Source: Flavobacterium sp. AED (lineage in GTDB: Bacteria > Bacteroidota > Bacteroidia > Flavobacteriales > Flavobacteriaceae). Taken from it: a stretch of DNA of 64,000 nucleotides. Where the stretch lies: positions 124,001-188,000 of the forward strand of contig NZ_JSYM01000003.1 of NCBI RefSeq assembly GCF_000812945.1, given 5' to 3'. The translations under genes were made by a program, and so were the position numbers. Below, in pieces: positions 36,546 to 45,761 of the stretch. Under the pieces are notes generated by a model. That model did not search any database, had not been told where the DNA came from, and was given only the letters and a program-made list of their open reading frames with translations. The first letter of the stretch is position 1; every line of letters starts with the position of its first letter.

Positions 36546-37217
36546 ATGCTTTCAAAAGACACACTACAATTTCTGGATGATTTAAAGGCCAACAACAATA
36601 GAGATTGGTTTTTGGAAAACAAAAAACGCTACGAAGTGGTTAAGAAAGAGTATCAGCAATTAGTTGCCGATTTACTTGACGTCATGAAGCCAATGGATTC
36701 CGCACTGGAAATGCTGGAAGTAAAAAACTGTACTTTTAGAATCAATCGTGACATTCGGTTTTCTAAGGACAAAACTCCTTATAAATCGCATTTGGGTGTT
36801 TGGCTTTCTTCCGGAGCTAAAGGCTTAAATCGCTCTGGGTATTATATTCATTTAGAAAAAGGAGCCAGTTTCATTGCCGGTGGATTGTATTGTCCTGAAG
36901 CGGAGGATTTGAAAAAAATGCGTAAGGAAATTGCTTATTTTCATGATGATTTAGAAGCAATTCTTGAGGAGAAAAATTTCAAAAAAGAATTTAAAGACTT
37001 TGATCGAAACGAAAAAAATACATTAAAAAATCCACCACGAGGGTACGAAAAAGAACATCCTGCTATTGAATTTTTAAAATTAAAAAGCTTCGAATCTTCT
37101 CAAAAAATTGATTTTTCAGAAGTGACAAAAAAAGATTTTGTTACTACAATGAGTAAAAAATTAATCACACTAAAACCGCTGAATGACTTTATAAATCGCG
37201 CTTTAACTTCTGAGTAA
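36546..37217 (+). CDS. DUF2461 family protein
   Basis: The 223 residues match DUF2461 / TIGR02453: NNRDWFLENKKRYE, NCTFRINRDIRFSKDKTPYKSHLGVWLS and GYYIHLEKGASFIAGGLY. The family is widespread in bacteria and fungi, with no established function. It has no signal peptide and is probably cytosolic. It is likely co-transcribed with the rhodanese-thioredoxin gene before it and the glycosyltransferase after it (15-base gap). Confidence 0.88.
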   Translation: MLSKDTLQFLDDLKANNNRDWFLENKKRYEVVKKEYQQLVADLLDVMKPMDSALEMLEVKNCTFRINRDIRFSKDKTPYKSHLGVWLSSGAKGLNRSGYYIHLEKGASFIAGGLYCPEAEDLKKMRKEIAYFHDDLEAILEEKNFKKEFKDFDRNEKNTLKNPPRGYEKEHPAIEFLKLKSFESSQKIDFSEVTKKDFVTTMSKKLITLKPLNDFINRALTSE

Positions 37218-37232
37218 TTCTAATTTATACCG

Positions 37233-38303
37233 ATGCAAAAAAAGAAAATACTTTTTCTGGGAGAATCCTATAGAGCAGATGCCATCACTTGGATGAATGG
37301 TCTCAAGGAGTTTGGTGATTTTGAAATCATTACTTGGGAATTAAAAAACCCCAGCAACTGTATTTATAACCGAATTTTAAGGATTTTTGAATTTGAATTG
37401 GCTTTTTTTAAAATTAGGCAACTAATAAAAATGCATCAGCCAGATATGGTTATTGCAGAAAGAACGACAAGTTACGGATTCTTAGCGGCATTATCTGGTG
37501 TAAAATCTATAGCAATTGCTCAACAAGGCAAAACCGATTTATGGCCAGAAAAATCTATTTCATTGCCTTTAAAAAAACTCATTCAACATTATGCTTTCCA
37601 GAAAGCCAATTTAATTCATGCCTGGGGTCCTGTGATGACACTTTCTATGATGGAAGCCAAAGTCGATATGAATAAAGTTTTGGTTTTACCAAAGGGAATT
37701 GATTTAGAGAAATTCGGCAATACCAACAATGCCAATCCAGGAAAAATTTGCGCTATCGTCACTCGCTCCTTATTGCCGGAATACCGTCACGATATTATTT
37801 TAAAATCTTTTGCCATTTTAAACCAAAAAGGAATAGATTTCGTACTTACCATTATAGGAGACGGAACACAACTTTTGGCATTAAAAGAATTAGCAAAAAA
37901 ATTAAACATTGAAGACAAAGTCAATTTTACCGGAAGAATTCCAAATACTGCATTACCAAAACTGTTACAGCAATCTAATATTTACATTAGTATGCCAATA
38001 ACTGAAGGAGTTTCAGCCTCTTTATTTGAAGCGATGGCTACTAATTGTTATCCAATTGTAACTGATATTCTAGGAAATCAAAGTTGGATTAAACATAGAG
38101 AAAATGGACAATTAGTTACCGTTGATAATTTTGAAATGCTAGCAGAAGAATTAATCTGGGCATTTGAAAACAATAAATATCGAAACGAAGCCGTTTTAAA
38201 AAATAGAATATTTGTAGAACAAAATGCAGATTACAATATTAACATGAGAATTATTGCCCAAAAATACCACGAATTAATTAACACAAATAATAGCCCCAAC
38301 TAA
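37233..38303 (+). CDS. GT4-type glycosyltransferase
   Basis: The 356-residue GT-B fold enzyme has an N-terminal acceptor half and a C-terminal Glycos_transf_1 half (about 170-340) with IIGDGTQLLALKELAKKLNI, VNFTGRIPNTALPKLLQQSNIY and the EX7E element EGVSASLFE. The donor is presumably a nucleotide sugar. Only two bases separate it from asnB, a pairing found in surface polysaccharide loci, so it may help build an amidated glycan. No other glycan genes are adjacent. Confidence 0.87.
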   Translation: MQKKKILFLGESYRADAITWMNGLKEFGDFEIITWELKNPSNCIYNRILRIFEFELAFFKIRQLIKMHQPDMVIAERTTSYGFLAALSGVKSIAIAQQGKTDLWPEKSISLPLKKLIQHYAFQKANLIHAWGPVMTLSMMEAKVDMNKVLVLPKGIDLEKFGNTNNANPGKICAIVTRSLLPEYRHDIILKSFAILNQKGIDFVLTIIGDGTQLLALKELAKKLNIEDKVNFTGRIPNTALPKLLQQSNIYISMPITEGVSASLFEAMATNCYPIVTDILGNQSWIKHRENGQLVTVDNFEMLAEELIWAFENNKYRNEAVLKNRIFVEQNADYNINMRIIAQKYHELINTNNSPN

Positions 38304-38305
38304 CT

Positions 38306-40153
38306 ATGTGTGGAATTAATGGAATCTTGCATTTACAATTACAAAAAAAAGTTGACGAACGCGTTCTTACAAAGATGCGCGATTCGTTGGAACATCGCGG
38401 ACCTGATGATAAAGGATTGTTTATAGAAAACAATATTGGCTTTGGACACAGAAGACTTTCAATTTTGGACATTTCCTTAGCCGGACACCAACCTTTCCTG
38501 TCAGAAGACGGAAGGTATGTGCTGGTTTATAATGGCGAAATCTACAATTTCAAAGAATTTTATCCCGAGTTAAAAAGCAATGGATTTGATATTAGGACCA
38601 GTTCAGACACCGAAGTTTTGATGAAATTATTCCAATTACATGGTTTAAAAATGCTCAACCGTCTCAACGGAATGTTTGCATTTGCTATTTGGGATAAAAT
38701 GGAAAAAAAACTGACTGTTGTTCGTGACAGAATGGGAGTTAAACCGCTATATTATTCTTTTTACAACGAGACTTTTTATTTTGCATCCGAACAAAAAGCA
38801 CTTTTCACGGCTGGGGTTCCTCTCAAAATGGCACAAGACGGGCTCGAGGAGTATATTTTTAACCGATTTGTTGCCGGTGAAAACACATTGTACCAAAATG
38901 TAAAAAAAGTATTGCCTGGGCACATCATGACCATTCATGAAGGAGGAAAAACCACTACCGAAAAATGGTGGAATTTAAAAAAGGAAATTCAAAATCAACC
39001 CGAAATAAAAAATCCGGCAGAATGGTTTCGCGAAACTTTTGATGATTCCGTAAAACTGCGAATGGTAAGTGACGTTCCTGTTGGTGTATTATTGAGTGGC
39101 GGACTGGATTCTTCTTCCGTTTTAGCTTCCTTACACCACCAAAAATACAAAGATATTGAAACGTTTAATATTGGCTTCAAAGAGAAAGAACATAACGAAG
39201 CACATTTGGCTAAAATTTTAGCAAATAAATTCGATTACGGTTTTCACACAATGCAATTAGAAGATAAAAATCTTTTCGATAAATTATTAACTTCTACCTA
39301 TTTCCAGGACGAACCTATCATGCATTTAAGTGAGCCGCATCTGTTAGCAGTTTCTCAAATGGCTAAACCGTCAGTAAAAGTATTACTATCCGGTGAAGGT
39401 GCTGATGAATTTATGGGGGGGTATGTACGTTACAAAGCTTTACAATATCCATCACTATTGAATTCCATTGCCACAATTGGTAATTTAGATGTTTTTACAA
39501 AACAACCACGATACGAAAAGTTAACCCGCTATGCACAAATCATTAAAAAATCTGATTTAATCATATATAATGGCTCCAATATTTACCCCAATGATATTGC
39601 GGAAACTTTTGGAATTAATACACCTCCTAAAAACGAATACAGGAGACAAATTTACAAAGAAGCAAAGTCTTTATATCCGGACAATTTACGTAGACAAGCA
39701 CTTTATTTTGACCAGCATACTTATTTATGCTCGCTTCTGGACAGAAATGACCGCTGTACGATGGGTGCATCAATTGAATGTCGGGAACCGTTTTTGGATC
39801 CAAGATTAATTGTTGGATTAGGCTCATTGGAAGATAAATGGTTGTTTGCAGGAAAAAAGTGGAAATTCATCTTGAAATCAGCAATGCAAGAACGCTTACC
39901 TGATGAAATCCTAAAGTTCAAAAAAATAGGATTGAGTGCTCCTTGGGGAGATTATATCACAAAAAGTCCTGCTTTTAAAGACGAATTAGAATCTTTTTCT
40001 AAAAGTGATTTATTTCAAATCCCTTATTTTGAACACATAAACATCCAGAAATTAATTCAAAATTTACAAAAAGGAGACACCAGAATGACGCCTTATATTA
40101 TGCCTTTGTTTATGATGCATATCTGGATGAAAACGTATGCAACTAAATTTTAA
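38306..40153 (+). CDS. asnB: Asparagine synthase (glutamine-hydrolysing)
   Basis: The 615-residue protein starts MCGING, leaving the nucleophile Cys2. The class II glutaminase domain covers ~1-200 with RLSILD, YNGEIYN and SDTEVL. The synthetase domain starts with the ATP loop VLLSGGLDSSSV and contains LSGEGADEFMGGY. It transfers ammonia from glutamine to a carboxylate, classically aspartate. The coupling to a glycosyltransferase makes an alternative role in amidating sugars or a peptide plausible, as for asnB-like genes in O-antigen clusters. Sequence alone cannot separate these. Confidence 0.9.
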   Translation: MCGINGILHLQLQKKVDERVLTKMRDSLEHRGPDDKGLFIENNIGFGHRRLSILDISLAGHQPFLSEDGRYVLVYNGEIYNFKEFYPELKSNGFDIRTSSDTEVLMKLFQLHGLKMLNRLNGMFAFAIWDKMEKKLTVVRDRMGVKPLYYSFYNETFYFASEQKALFTAGVPLKMAQDGLEEYIFNRFVAGENTLYQNVKKVLPGHIMTIHEGGKTTTEKWWNLKKEIQNQPEIKNPAEWFRETFDDSVKLRMVSDVPVGVLLSGGLDSSSVLASLHHQKYKDIETFNIGFKEKEHNEAHLAKILANKFDYGFHTMQLEDKNLFDKLLTSTYFQDEPIMHLSEPHLLAVSQMAKPSVKVLLSGEGADEFMGGYVRYKALQYPSLLNSIATIGNLDVFTKQPRYEKLTRYAQIIKKSDLIIYNGSNIYPNDIAETFGINTPPKNEYRRQIYKEAKSLYPDNLRRQALYFDQHTYLCSLLDRNDRCTMGASIECREPFLDPRLIVGLGSLEDKWLFAGKKWKFILKSAMQERLPDEILKFKKIGLSAPWGDYITKSPAFKDELESFSKSDLFQIPYFEHINIQKLIQNLQKGDTRMTPYIMPLFMMHIWMKTYATKF

Positions 40154-40202
40154 TTCTTACTTTTGACCTAGGATTAAACTATTCAAAAAAGCACTTTCTT
40201 TT

Positions 40203-41216
40203 ATGGAAATACTACATAATTTCTCTTTAAAAAAATACAATACATTTGGCATTGAAGCCAAAGCAAAACAGTTTGTTGCAGTTCATTCAAGCGAAGAATT
40301 AAAAACTATTTTACAAGGAAATAAATCCCATAAAAAATTCATTTTAGGCGGGGGAAGCAATATGCTTTTGACAAAAGATATTGATGCCTTTGTTATTCAT
40401 ATTGATTTGAAAGGCAAGAAAATTATAGAAGAAAATGATGATTTTGTCTGGGTCGAAAGTCAGGCTGGCGAAAACTGGCATGAATTTGTGCTTTGGACCA
40501 TCGACCAGAATTTTGGCGGTTTAGAAAACATGTCGCTTATACCCGGAAATGTAGGAACCACTCCAGTACAAAATATTGGTGCATACGGCACTGAGATTAA
40601 AGACACTTTTATTTCCTGCAAAGCGATGACGATAGAAAATCAGGAAATTAAAACGTTCACAAAAGAGGAATGTCAATTTGGCTACCGAGAAAGCATCTTC
40701 AAGAACGAAGCAAAAAACCTATATGTCATTACATCGGTTGTGTTTAAATTGACAAAACGCAATCATAAAATCAATACTTCTTATGGTGATATTACGTCAG
40801 AATTAGAAAAAAACAACATTACCAATCCTACCTTAAAAGACGTCAGTAATGCTGTAATTGCGATTCGTCAAAGCAAATTACCAGATCCAAAAGAGTTGGG
40901 AAACAGTGGTAGTTTCTTTAAAAATCCAATTTTACTGAAATCAGATTTCGAAAAAATTCATCAGCAGTTTCCTGAAATGAAATATTTTGATATTTCTGAA
41001 ACCGAAGTAAAAGTTCCTGCAGGCTGGCTTATTGAACAGGCTGGTTTCAAAGGAAAACGTTTTGGTGATGCTGGAATCCATAAAAATCAAGCTTTGGTTT
41101 TAGTGAATTATGGCAATGCGACCGGACAGGAAATTTTGAATGTTTCAAAGGATATTCAAACAACTATTTTTAAAACATTTGGGATTCACATTGAAGCCGA
41201 AGTAAATGTGATTTAA
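40203..41216 (+). CDS. murB: UDP-N-acetylenolpyruvoylglucosamine reductase
   Basis: FAD- and NADPH-dependent enzyme of UDP-MurNAc synthesis (peptidoglycan). The 337 residues match the type I (E. coli-like) form. Visible: NTFGIEAKA, the FAD segment GGGSNMLLT, IPGNVGTTPVQNIGAYG, FGYRES and the catalytic-Ser region GNSGSFFKNP. It ends with HKNQALVLVN and an EAEVNVI tail. Confidence 0.96.
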   Translation: MEILHNFSLKKYNTFGIEAKAKQFVAVHSSEELKTILQGNKSHKKFILGGGSNMLLTKDIDAFVIHIDLKGKKIIEENDDFVWVESQAGENWHEFVLWTIDQNFGGLENMSLIPGNVGTTPVQNIGAYGTEIKDTFISCKAMTIENQEIKTFTKEECQFGYRESIFKNEAKNLYVITSVVFKLTKRNHKINTSYGDITSELEKNNITNPTLKDVSNAVIAIRQSKLPDPKELGNSGSFFKNPILLKSDFEKIHQQFPEMKYFDISETEVKVPAGWLIEQAGFKGKRFGDAGIHKNQALVLVNYGNATGQEILNVSKDIQTTIFKTFGIHIEAEVNVI

Positions 41217-41249
41217 TTTTAGATTTAAAAACTTTAATTCCTTATTGAC

Positions 41250-41864
41250 ATGTTCATTCCTGAAATCTACAAAAACGAGAATCAAGAAGAAATTAAAAAA
41301 TTTCTTCAAGAGAATAGCTTTGGTCTTTTAATCAATCAAACCAATGGAAAATTGTGCGCAACACATATTCCACTAGAACTGGATACTAATAAAGATGGAA
41401 ATCAAATTTTATGTGGCCACATTTCTAAAGAAAACCCACAATGGAAAGGTTTCACAGATAACGACCAAATTTTAGCTGTTTTCTCCGGACCACATTCTTA
41501 TATTTCTTCCTCTTGGTACGATCATGAAAATGTGCCAACATGGAACTATATTGCTGTTCATGTTTACGGAAAAATCAAAATTATCGAAGGAGAAGCAGTA
41601 ATAGAATCCTTAAAAAAGCTGGTTGATAAATACGAACAGAATTCTGAAAACCCAGTTCGTGTAGCAAATTTATCTAAGAAAACAATGATGCAAACCCGAG
41701 GGATTGTAGCATTTGAAATTGAAATTACAGAAATCCAAGCCACTAGAAAATTATCGCAAAACCGAGATAATAAAAATTTCCAAAACATTATTTCCGAATT
41801 AGAAAAGACAGAAGATGTCCAAGCGATTGCTGTAGCAAATGAAATGAAGAAATGCCCTCGATAA
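41250..41864 (+). CDS. PaiB-like FMN-binding protein
   Basis: The 204 residues match the FMN-binding split-barrel PaiB family (named a negative transcriptional regulator in Bacillus): MFIPEIYKNENQEEI, GLLINQTNGKLCATHIPLEL, FSGPHSYISSSWYDHENVPTWNYIAVHVYGK and RKLSQNRDNKNF. Direct DNA binding is not evident, so a flavin-linked enzymatic role is as likely. It follows murB by 33 bases and is probably co-transcribed. Confidence 0.88.
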   Translation: MFIPEIYKNENQEEIKKFLQENSFGLLINQTNGKLCATHIPLELDTNKDGNQILCGHISKENPQWKGFTDNDQILAVFSGPHSYISSSWYDHENVPTWNYIAVHVYGKIKIIEGEAVIESLKKLVDKYEQNSENPVRVANLSKKTMMQTRGIVAFEIEITEIQATRKLSQNRDNKNFQNIISELEKTEDVQAIAVANEMKKCPR

Positions 41865-41913
41865 ATTATTTCGAAATTCACACATTGTACTTAACAATTC
41901 ACAATTCTATTCA

Positions 41914-41921
41914 TACCTTTG
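41914..41921 (+). promoter_or_regulatory. Candidate -7 box of the GT2-sigma pair
   Basis: TACCTTTG matches TAnnTTTG, 29 bases before the GT2 start. The -33 TTG is not at a normal distance. Confidence 0.4.
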
Positions 41922-41950
41922 CACTCGATTTAAAAACTCATTAAACTCAG

Positions 41951-43057
41951 ATGCTTATACTAATTCTTTACTTTTTTATTTTTATAGTTGCTGTTCAAAT
42001 TTCGTATTATCTGGGTGTTTTTGGTAAGTTTGCTTTCGCCAAAGCACAAAAGATAACGCCAAAAAGAATCCCAATATCAGTAATTGTTTGTGCCAAAAAC
42101 GAAGAAGAAAATGTTACAAATTTCGTCCCGTTACTTGCTGAACAGAACTATCCTGACTTCGAAATTGTCTTAATTGATGATGCTTCAAGTGATAACACTT
42201 TGGCTATTTTAGAAGAATTTGAAAAGCAATATCCAAATGTACGCTTGGTAAAAGTGGAAAACAATGAAGCTTTTTGGGGAAACAAAAAATATGCATTGAC
42301 TTTAGGAATTAAAGCAGCAAAAAAAGAATATTTATTATTCACTGATGCGGATTGCTACCCAACTTCAAAAGATTGGTTAACAGCAATGAGTTCGCAATTT
42401 ACCATGCAAAAGACAATTGTTTTGGGTTACGGTAAATATGAAAAAATTCCTAATTCATTTCTGAATAAAATAATTCGCTTTGAAACTTTGCTTACGGCAA
42501 TTCAATATTTTTCTTGGGCAAAAATAGGACATCCTTATATGGGTGTAGGACGAAATTTAGCCTACAAAAAGGAAACTTTTTTTAATGTAAATGGTTTTAT
42601 AGAACACATGCAAATTCGTTCCGGAGATGATGATTTGTTTATCAATCAAGCGGCAAATGCAAAAAACACAACTATTGCTTACACACCGGAAAGTTTTACA
42701 CTCTCTAAACCAAAAACAACATTTAAAGATTGGTTTACCCAAAAAAGAAGACACATAGCTACGGCAAATTATTACAAACCTTTAGATAAATTACAATTAG
42801 GAGCTTTTTATTGTTCGCAATTACTATTTATTTTATTGCCTATTATCTTATTATCTTTTCAATTTCAATGGATATTAGTCTTAGGTTTAATTACAGTGCG
42901 ATATCTGGTTGCATGGATTGTTGTTGGATTTTCTGCAGGAAAATTAAAAGAAAATGACATTAAAGTATGGTTTCCTATAGTGGAGATAGCACTTATATTG
43001 ACACAAATCAATATCTTTATAACGAATATTTTCTCAAAACCGGTACATTGGAAATAA
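41951..43057 (+). CDS. Membrane GT2-family glycosyltransferase
   Basis: The 368-residue protein has one N-terminal helix (about 2-20). A GT-A domain carries ISVIVCAKNEEENV, EIVLIDDASSDNTL, the DXD-type FTDADCYP and the acceptor loop KRRHIATANYY (an RRH variant of QXXRW). Three C-terminal helices lie at about 280-365. This layout suits processive or lipid-linked sugar transfer at the inner membrane. Its end overlaps the start of the sigma factor gene. Confidence 0.87.
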   Translation: MLILILYFFIFIVAVQISYYLGVFGKFAFAKAQKITPKRIPISVIVCAKNEEENVTNFVPLLAEQNYPDFEIVLIDDASSDNTLAILEEFEKQYPNVRLVKVENNEAFWGNKKYALTLGIKAAKKEYLLFTDADCYPTSKDWLTAMSSQFTMQKTIVLGYGKYEKIPNSFLNKIIRFETLLTAIQYFSWAKIGHPYMGVGRNLAYKKETFFNVNGFIEHMQIRSGDDDLFINQAANAKNTTIAYTPESFTLSKPKTTFKDWFTQKRRHIATANYYKPLDKLQLGAFYCSQLLFILLPIILLSFQFQWILVLGLITVRYLVAWIVVGFSAGKLKENDIKVWFPIVEIALILTQINIFITNIFSKPVHWK

Positions 43058-43599
43058 ACAAACAAATAGAAAAAGCAAAACAAGGCGATCAGGTTGCCTT
43101 TACTTTTCTATTGGATTATTATTGGAATGAAGTGTATGGTTTTATGCTCAAGCGCACTGAAAATGAAACCAATGCAGAAGACATTACAATCGAAACTTTC
43201 TCAAAAGCTTTTGACAAAATAGCGACTTACAACTCTGAATTTCAGTTTAACACCTGGCTTATCGCTATTGCAAAAAATGTACACATCGATTTATTACGAA
43301 AAAAGAAATCGAGTCTTTTTGTCGAAATTACTGAGGAAGAAGACCAACAAGCTTACAACATTGCCGACACTACTCCGTCTGCAGAAGATGAATTAATTAC
43401 GGAACAAAACCTTTCGCAATTACTACAATTCATCAAAGAATTAAAACCACATTACCAAGAGGTCATCCAATTGCGTTATTTTCAGGAAATGAGTTACCAG
43501 GAAATTGCCAACAAAATTGACGAACCATTGAGTAATGTGAAAATTAAATTGCTTCGCGCCAAAAAACTTCTTGCGGAAATTATTCAGAATAAAAGGTAA
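43048..43599 (+). CDS. ECF-type RNA polymerase sigma factor, TTG start proposed
   Basis: Sigma region 2 (EDITIETFSKAFDKIATYNSEFQFNTWLIAIAKNVHIDLLRKK) and region 4 (PHYQEVIQLRYFQEMSYQEIANKI) are clear, the form of an ECF sigma factor. The frame is open from ATG 42967, but that start would lie 91 bases inside the GT2 gene and add a segment lacking homology. TTG 43048 gives the usual N-terminus (LEINKQIEKAKQGDQVAFT), 183 residues, and overlaps the GT2 stop by 10 bases. No anti-sigma gene of recognisable type is adjacent; a TonB-like protein follows 195 bases later. Confidence 0.87.
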   Translation: MEINKQIEKAKQGDQVAFTFLLDYYWNEVYGFMLKRTENETNAEDITIETFSKAFDKIATYNSEFQFNTWLIAIAKNVHIDLLRKKKSSLFVEITEEEDQQAYNIADTTPSAEDELITEQNLSQLLQFIKELKPHYQEVIQLRYFQEMSYQEIANKIDEPLSNVKIKLLRAKKLLAEIIQNKR

Positions 43600-43605
43600 C
43601 TTTAG

Positions 43606-43668
43606 GTTTATTCGATAATTTGGTTAATCGTTTAATCGAAACTTAGCCTAAAGGTCAAACGAATAAAC
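43606..43668. repeat. Inverted repeat after the sigma gene
   Basis: GTTTATTCG (43606-43614) and CGAATAAAC (43660-43668) are perfect inverted copies. TTTAGG/CCTAAA nests across them, and ATTTGGTTAATCGTTTAATCG fills the loop region. It may end the GT2-sigma transcript. Similar wording occurs at 46635-46682. Confidence 0.45.
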
Positions 43669-43794
43669 GACTAAAAAATTAAACTAAAAAATAACTACAC
43701 TTTACATACTAAATTTCTTGTTATTTACGTTGTTAAATAAAAAACAACACTTGCTTATGATTTAACTGATACCTAACCTTTAAATCCATAAATT

Positions 43795-44619
43795 ATGTCC
43801 AAATTAAGCATTTACGAGACCAGCTGGATTGACCTTGTTTTTCAATACAGAAACAAAGAATATGGAGCGTATCAGTTGCGCCAAGAAAGTACCAAAACTT
43901 CAATAATGGCACTTTTTATGGGAATATTACTTTTAACTTCTGCTTTGAGTATTCCTGTAATTCTGAATTATTTTAATCCAGAAAACAAGATAACAATACC
44001 TGAACTTACAAATACCTTAGTGAATGTAACTGACATTATTATACCCAATCAGCTTCGGGAAATAGAAAAACCAGTTCTTCCAAAAGTTAAAGCACAAAAT
44101 ACGGAAGCACCAATTCAAAGTGACCAACTAGTGAATCCTATAATCGTGCAGGCACAACTGGCAAATCAAAATATTGCAAAAAATACTGATAATACTACGA
44201 TTACAAACACGAGTACTGAAGGAACAGCAACTGTTGGTATAAATCCAACTTCTTCCACTGGAACAGGAACGGCAACTGATACTCCTATTGATCCAGGAAA
44301 TACAATTGTAGCCACTGCAACTCTAGATAAACTTCCGGAATTTCCAGGAGGAATCAACAAATTCTATACTTATGTAGGAAATAATTTTGAAAAACCAGAT
44401 GTTGACAGTGGTAGCACCATGAAAGTTTATGTGGCTTTTGTAATAGAAAAAGACGGAAGTATGACTGACATTCAAGTAAAAAGAGATCCTGGTTATGGTT
44501 TAGGAAAAGAAGCTATCCGAGTATTGAAATCATTGAAGACCAAATGGTCACCGGGAATGATTGGCTCAAAACCGGTTCGAACTGCCTACAATCTTCCTAT
44601 TACGGTACAAATGAATTAG
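43795..44619 (+). CDS. TonB-like energy transducer
   Basis: The 274-residue protein has a short cytosolic start (IDLVFQYRNKEYGAYQLR, typical of flavobacterial TonB proteins), one membrane helix at about 37-58 and a Pro/Thr-rich periplasmic linker (about 70-170). The TonB C-terminal domain (about 180-274) contains FPGGINKFYTYV and VYVAFVIEKDGSMTDIQVKRDPGYGLGKEAIRVLKSL. It should pass proton-motive energy to outer-membrane TonB-dependent receptors. No ExbB/D or receptor gene is nearby. Confidence 0.92.
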   Translation: MSKLSIYETSWIDLVFQYRNKEYGAYQLRQESTKTSIMALFMGILLLTSALSIPVILNYFNPENKITIPELTNTLVNVTDIIIPNQLREIEKPVLPKVKAQNTEAPIQSDQLVNPIIVQAQLANQNIAKNTDNTTITNTSTEGTATVGINPTSSTGTGTATDTPIDPGNTIVATATLDKLPEFPGGINKFYTYVGNNFEKPDVDSGSTMKVYVAFVIEKDGSMTDIQVKRDPGYGLGKEAIRVLKSLKTKWSPGMIGSKPVRTAYNLPITVQMN

Positions 44620-44630
44620 TTTATAAAACA

Positions 44631-44662
44631 AAAAAGCAGAACCTAAAAGTTCTGCTTTTTTT
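44631..44662. terminator. Bidirectional terminator, tonB-like and M48 genes
   Basis: AAAAAGCAGAAC and GTTCTGCTTTTT pair around CTAAAA, with T tracts on both strands, between convergent genes. Confidence 0.88.
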
Positions 44663-44679
44663 ATGCAATTAAAAAAATC

Positions 44680-45531
44680 TTATTTCTTCTTTTTGGTTGT
44701 AGTTTTTTTAGTCGTTGTAGTTTTAGCGACAACTGCTTTTTGTTGTACATACGGTTTGTACAATCCATCCGTTTCCGCTCTTTGTTTAGCGGCTTCTGCT
44801 CTTTCTTTAGAATCAGGATGTGAACTCATCATTCTGTCCAAAAAAGAAGCTTGAGTTCCTTCGCTCATCTTTGCCAAAATAGAAAAGGCTGAAGAAACCG
44901 CATTCACATTATATCCATTTTTTTTCATGAAATTATACGAGAATTCATCGGCTTCTGATTCTTGTTTTCTACTGTGTTTGCTATCAATCATAACACTTCC
45001 CAATTTAGCCAATTGGCTATCTGTTACAGCCGCCACTTTATCTGATTGTGAAGCAACTACATCTATTAATGCTTCTTTTTTATACGCCGCTTTCATAGCA
45101 TCTCGCGAATCATGATTAGCCACATGACCTATTTCATGACCTATAACGGCCAGCAATTCATTATCATCCATAATATCCATCAACCCTGAATAAACACGAA
45201 CACTTCCATCAGCGGTGGCAAATGCGTTTACTTCATTTAGCTTATAGACTTTATAGTTTAATGTATATCCGTCCCCGCTTGTGTGTTTCCCAAAAACTTT
45301 ATTAAGACGGATGGTGTAAGGATCTTTTGGTCCTGTAACGATATGTTCCGCATCCATTTTATCAACAGCTGCTTTAGATAAAGCTGCTGCATCAGCGTCG
45401 CTAAAAGTGAATCCTGCAACCCCTTTTTGAACCGCACCTAGCGCTTTTTCTCCAAAATTAATTTGTGCATTGGCTTTTGAAATACCAAAAACTACCAATA
45501 ATACCCCTAATAGTATTGATTTATTTTTCAT
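44680..45531 (-). CDS. M48 family zinc metalloprotease
   Basis: The 283-residue protein has a signal peptide (MKNKSILLGVLLVVFGISKANA, cut before QIN). It has the M48 zinc motif HEIGH (His132, Glu133, His136), a third ligand in QESEADEFSYNFM (Glu), and the loop VNAFATADGSVRVYSGL. It resembles BepA/LoiP-type periplasmic proteases that monitor outer-membrane protein assembly, but has no TPR part. The C-terminal tail is a Thr/Lys run ending TTTKKTTTKKKK, unusual for the family. Confidence 0.92.
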   Translation of the reverse strand: MKNKSILLGVLLVVFGISKANAQINFGEKALGAVQKGVAGFTFSDADAAALSKAAVDKMDAEHIVTGPKDPYTIRLNKVFGKHTSGDGYTLNYKVYKLNEVNAFATADGSVRVYSGLMDIMDDNELLAVIGHEIGHVANHDSRDAMKAAYKKEALIDVVASQSDKVAAVTDSQLAKLGSVMIDSKHSRKQESEADEFSYNFMKKNGYNVNAVSSAFSILAKMSEGTQASFLDRMMSSHPDSKERAEAAKQRAETDGLYKPYVQQKAVVAKTTTTKKTTTKKKK

Positions 45532-45551
45532 TTATTTTTGATTTTGAATTT

Positions 45552-45559
45552 CAAATATA
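45552..45559 (-). promoter_or_regulatory. Candidate -7 box of the M48 protease gene
   Basis: The minus strand reads TATATTTG, 20 bases before the start codon. No clear -33 TTG. Confidence 0.45.
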
Positions 45560-45639
45560 ATATTTTTTGAATAACTGGTTTAATGGCATACAACAAAAGT
45601 CAATCTTTCTTTAGAACGAATGTTGTCACCGACGCATTC

Positions 45640-45667
45640 TAGCCCATATAGCAGTGGAAATTGCTCC
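45640..45667. repeat. Truncated AGCCC element, copy C
   Basis: TAGCCCATATAGCAGTGG continues to AAATTGCTCC. It carries the 5' end of copies A and B joined almost directly to their GCTCC end, as if the hairpin interior was lost. It lies between the divergent M48 and lipA genes. Confidence 0.5.
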
Positions 45668-45735
45668 TGAAAATTATTGAAATTTGCACTCTTAAATCGT
45701 AATTCTAAAATCTTATTTCTTAAATCAACTTTCCT

Positions 45736-45743
45736 TATCTTTG
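45736..45743 (+). promoter_or_regulatory. Candidate -7 box of lipA
   Basis: TATCTTTG matches TAnnTTTG, 18 bases before the lipA start. The -33 TTG is not seen at 17-19 bases. Confidence 0.5.
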
Positions 45744-45761
45744 TACTTTGAAAATTGATAT

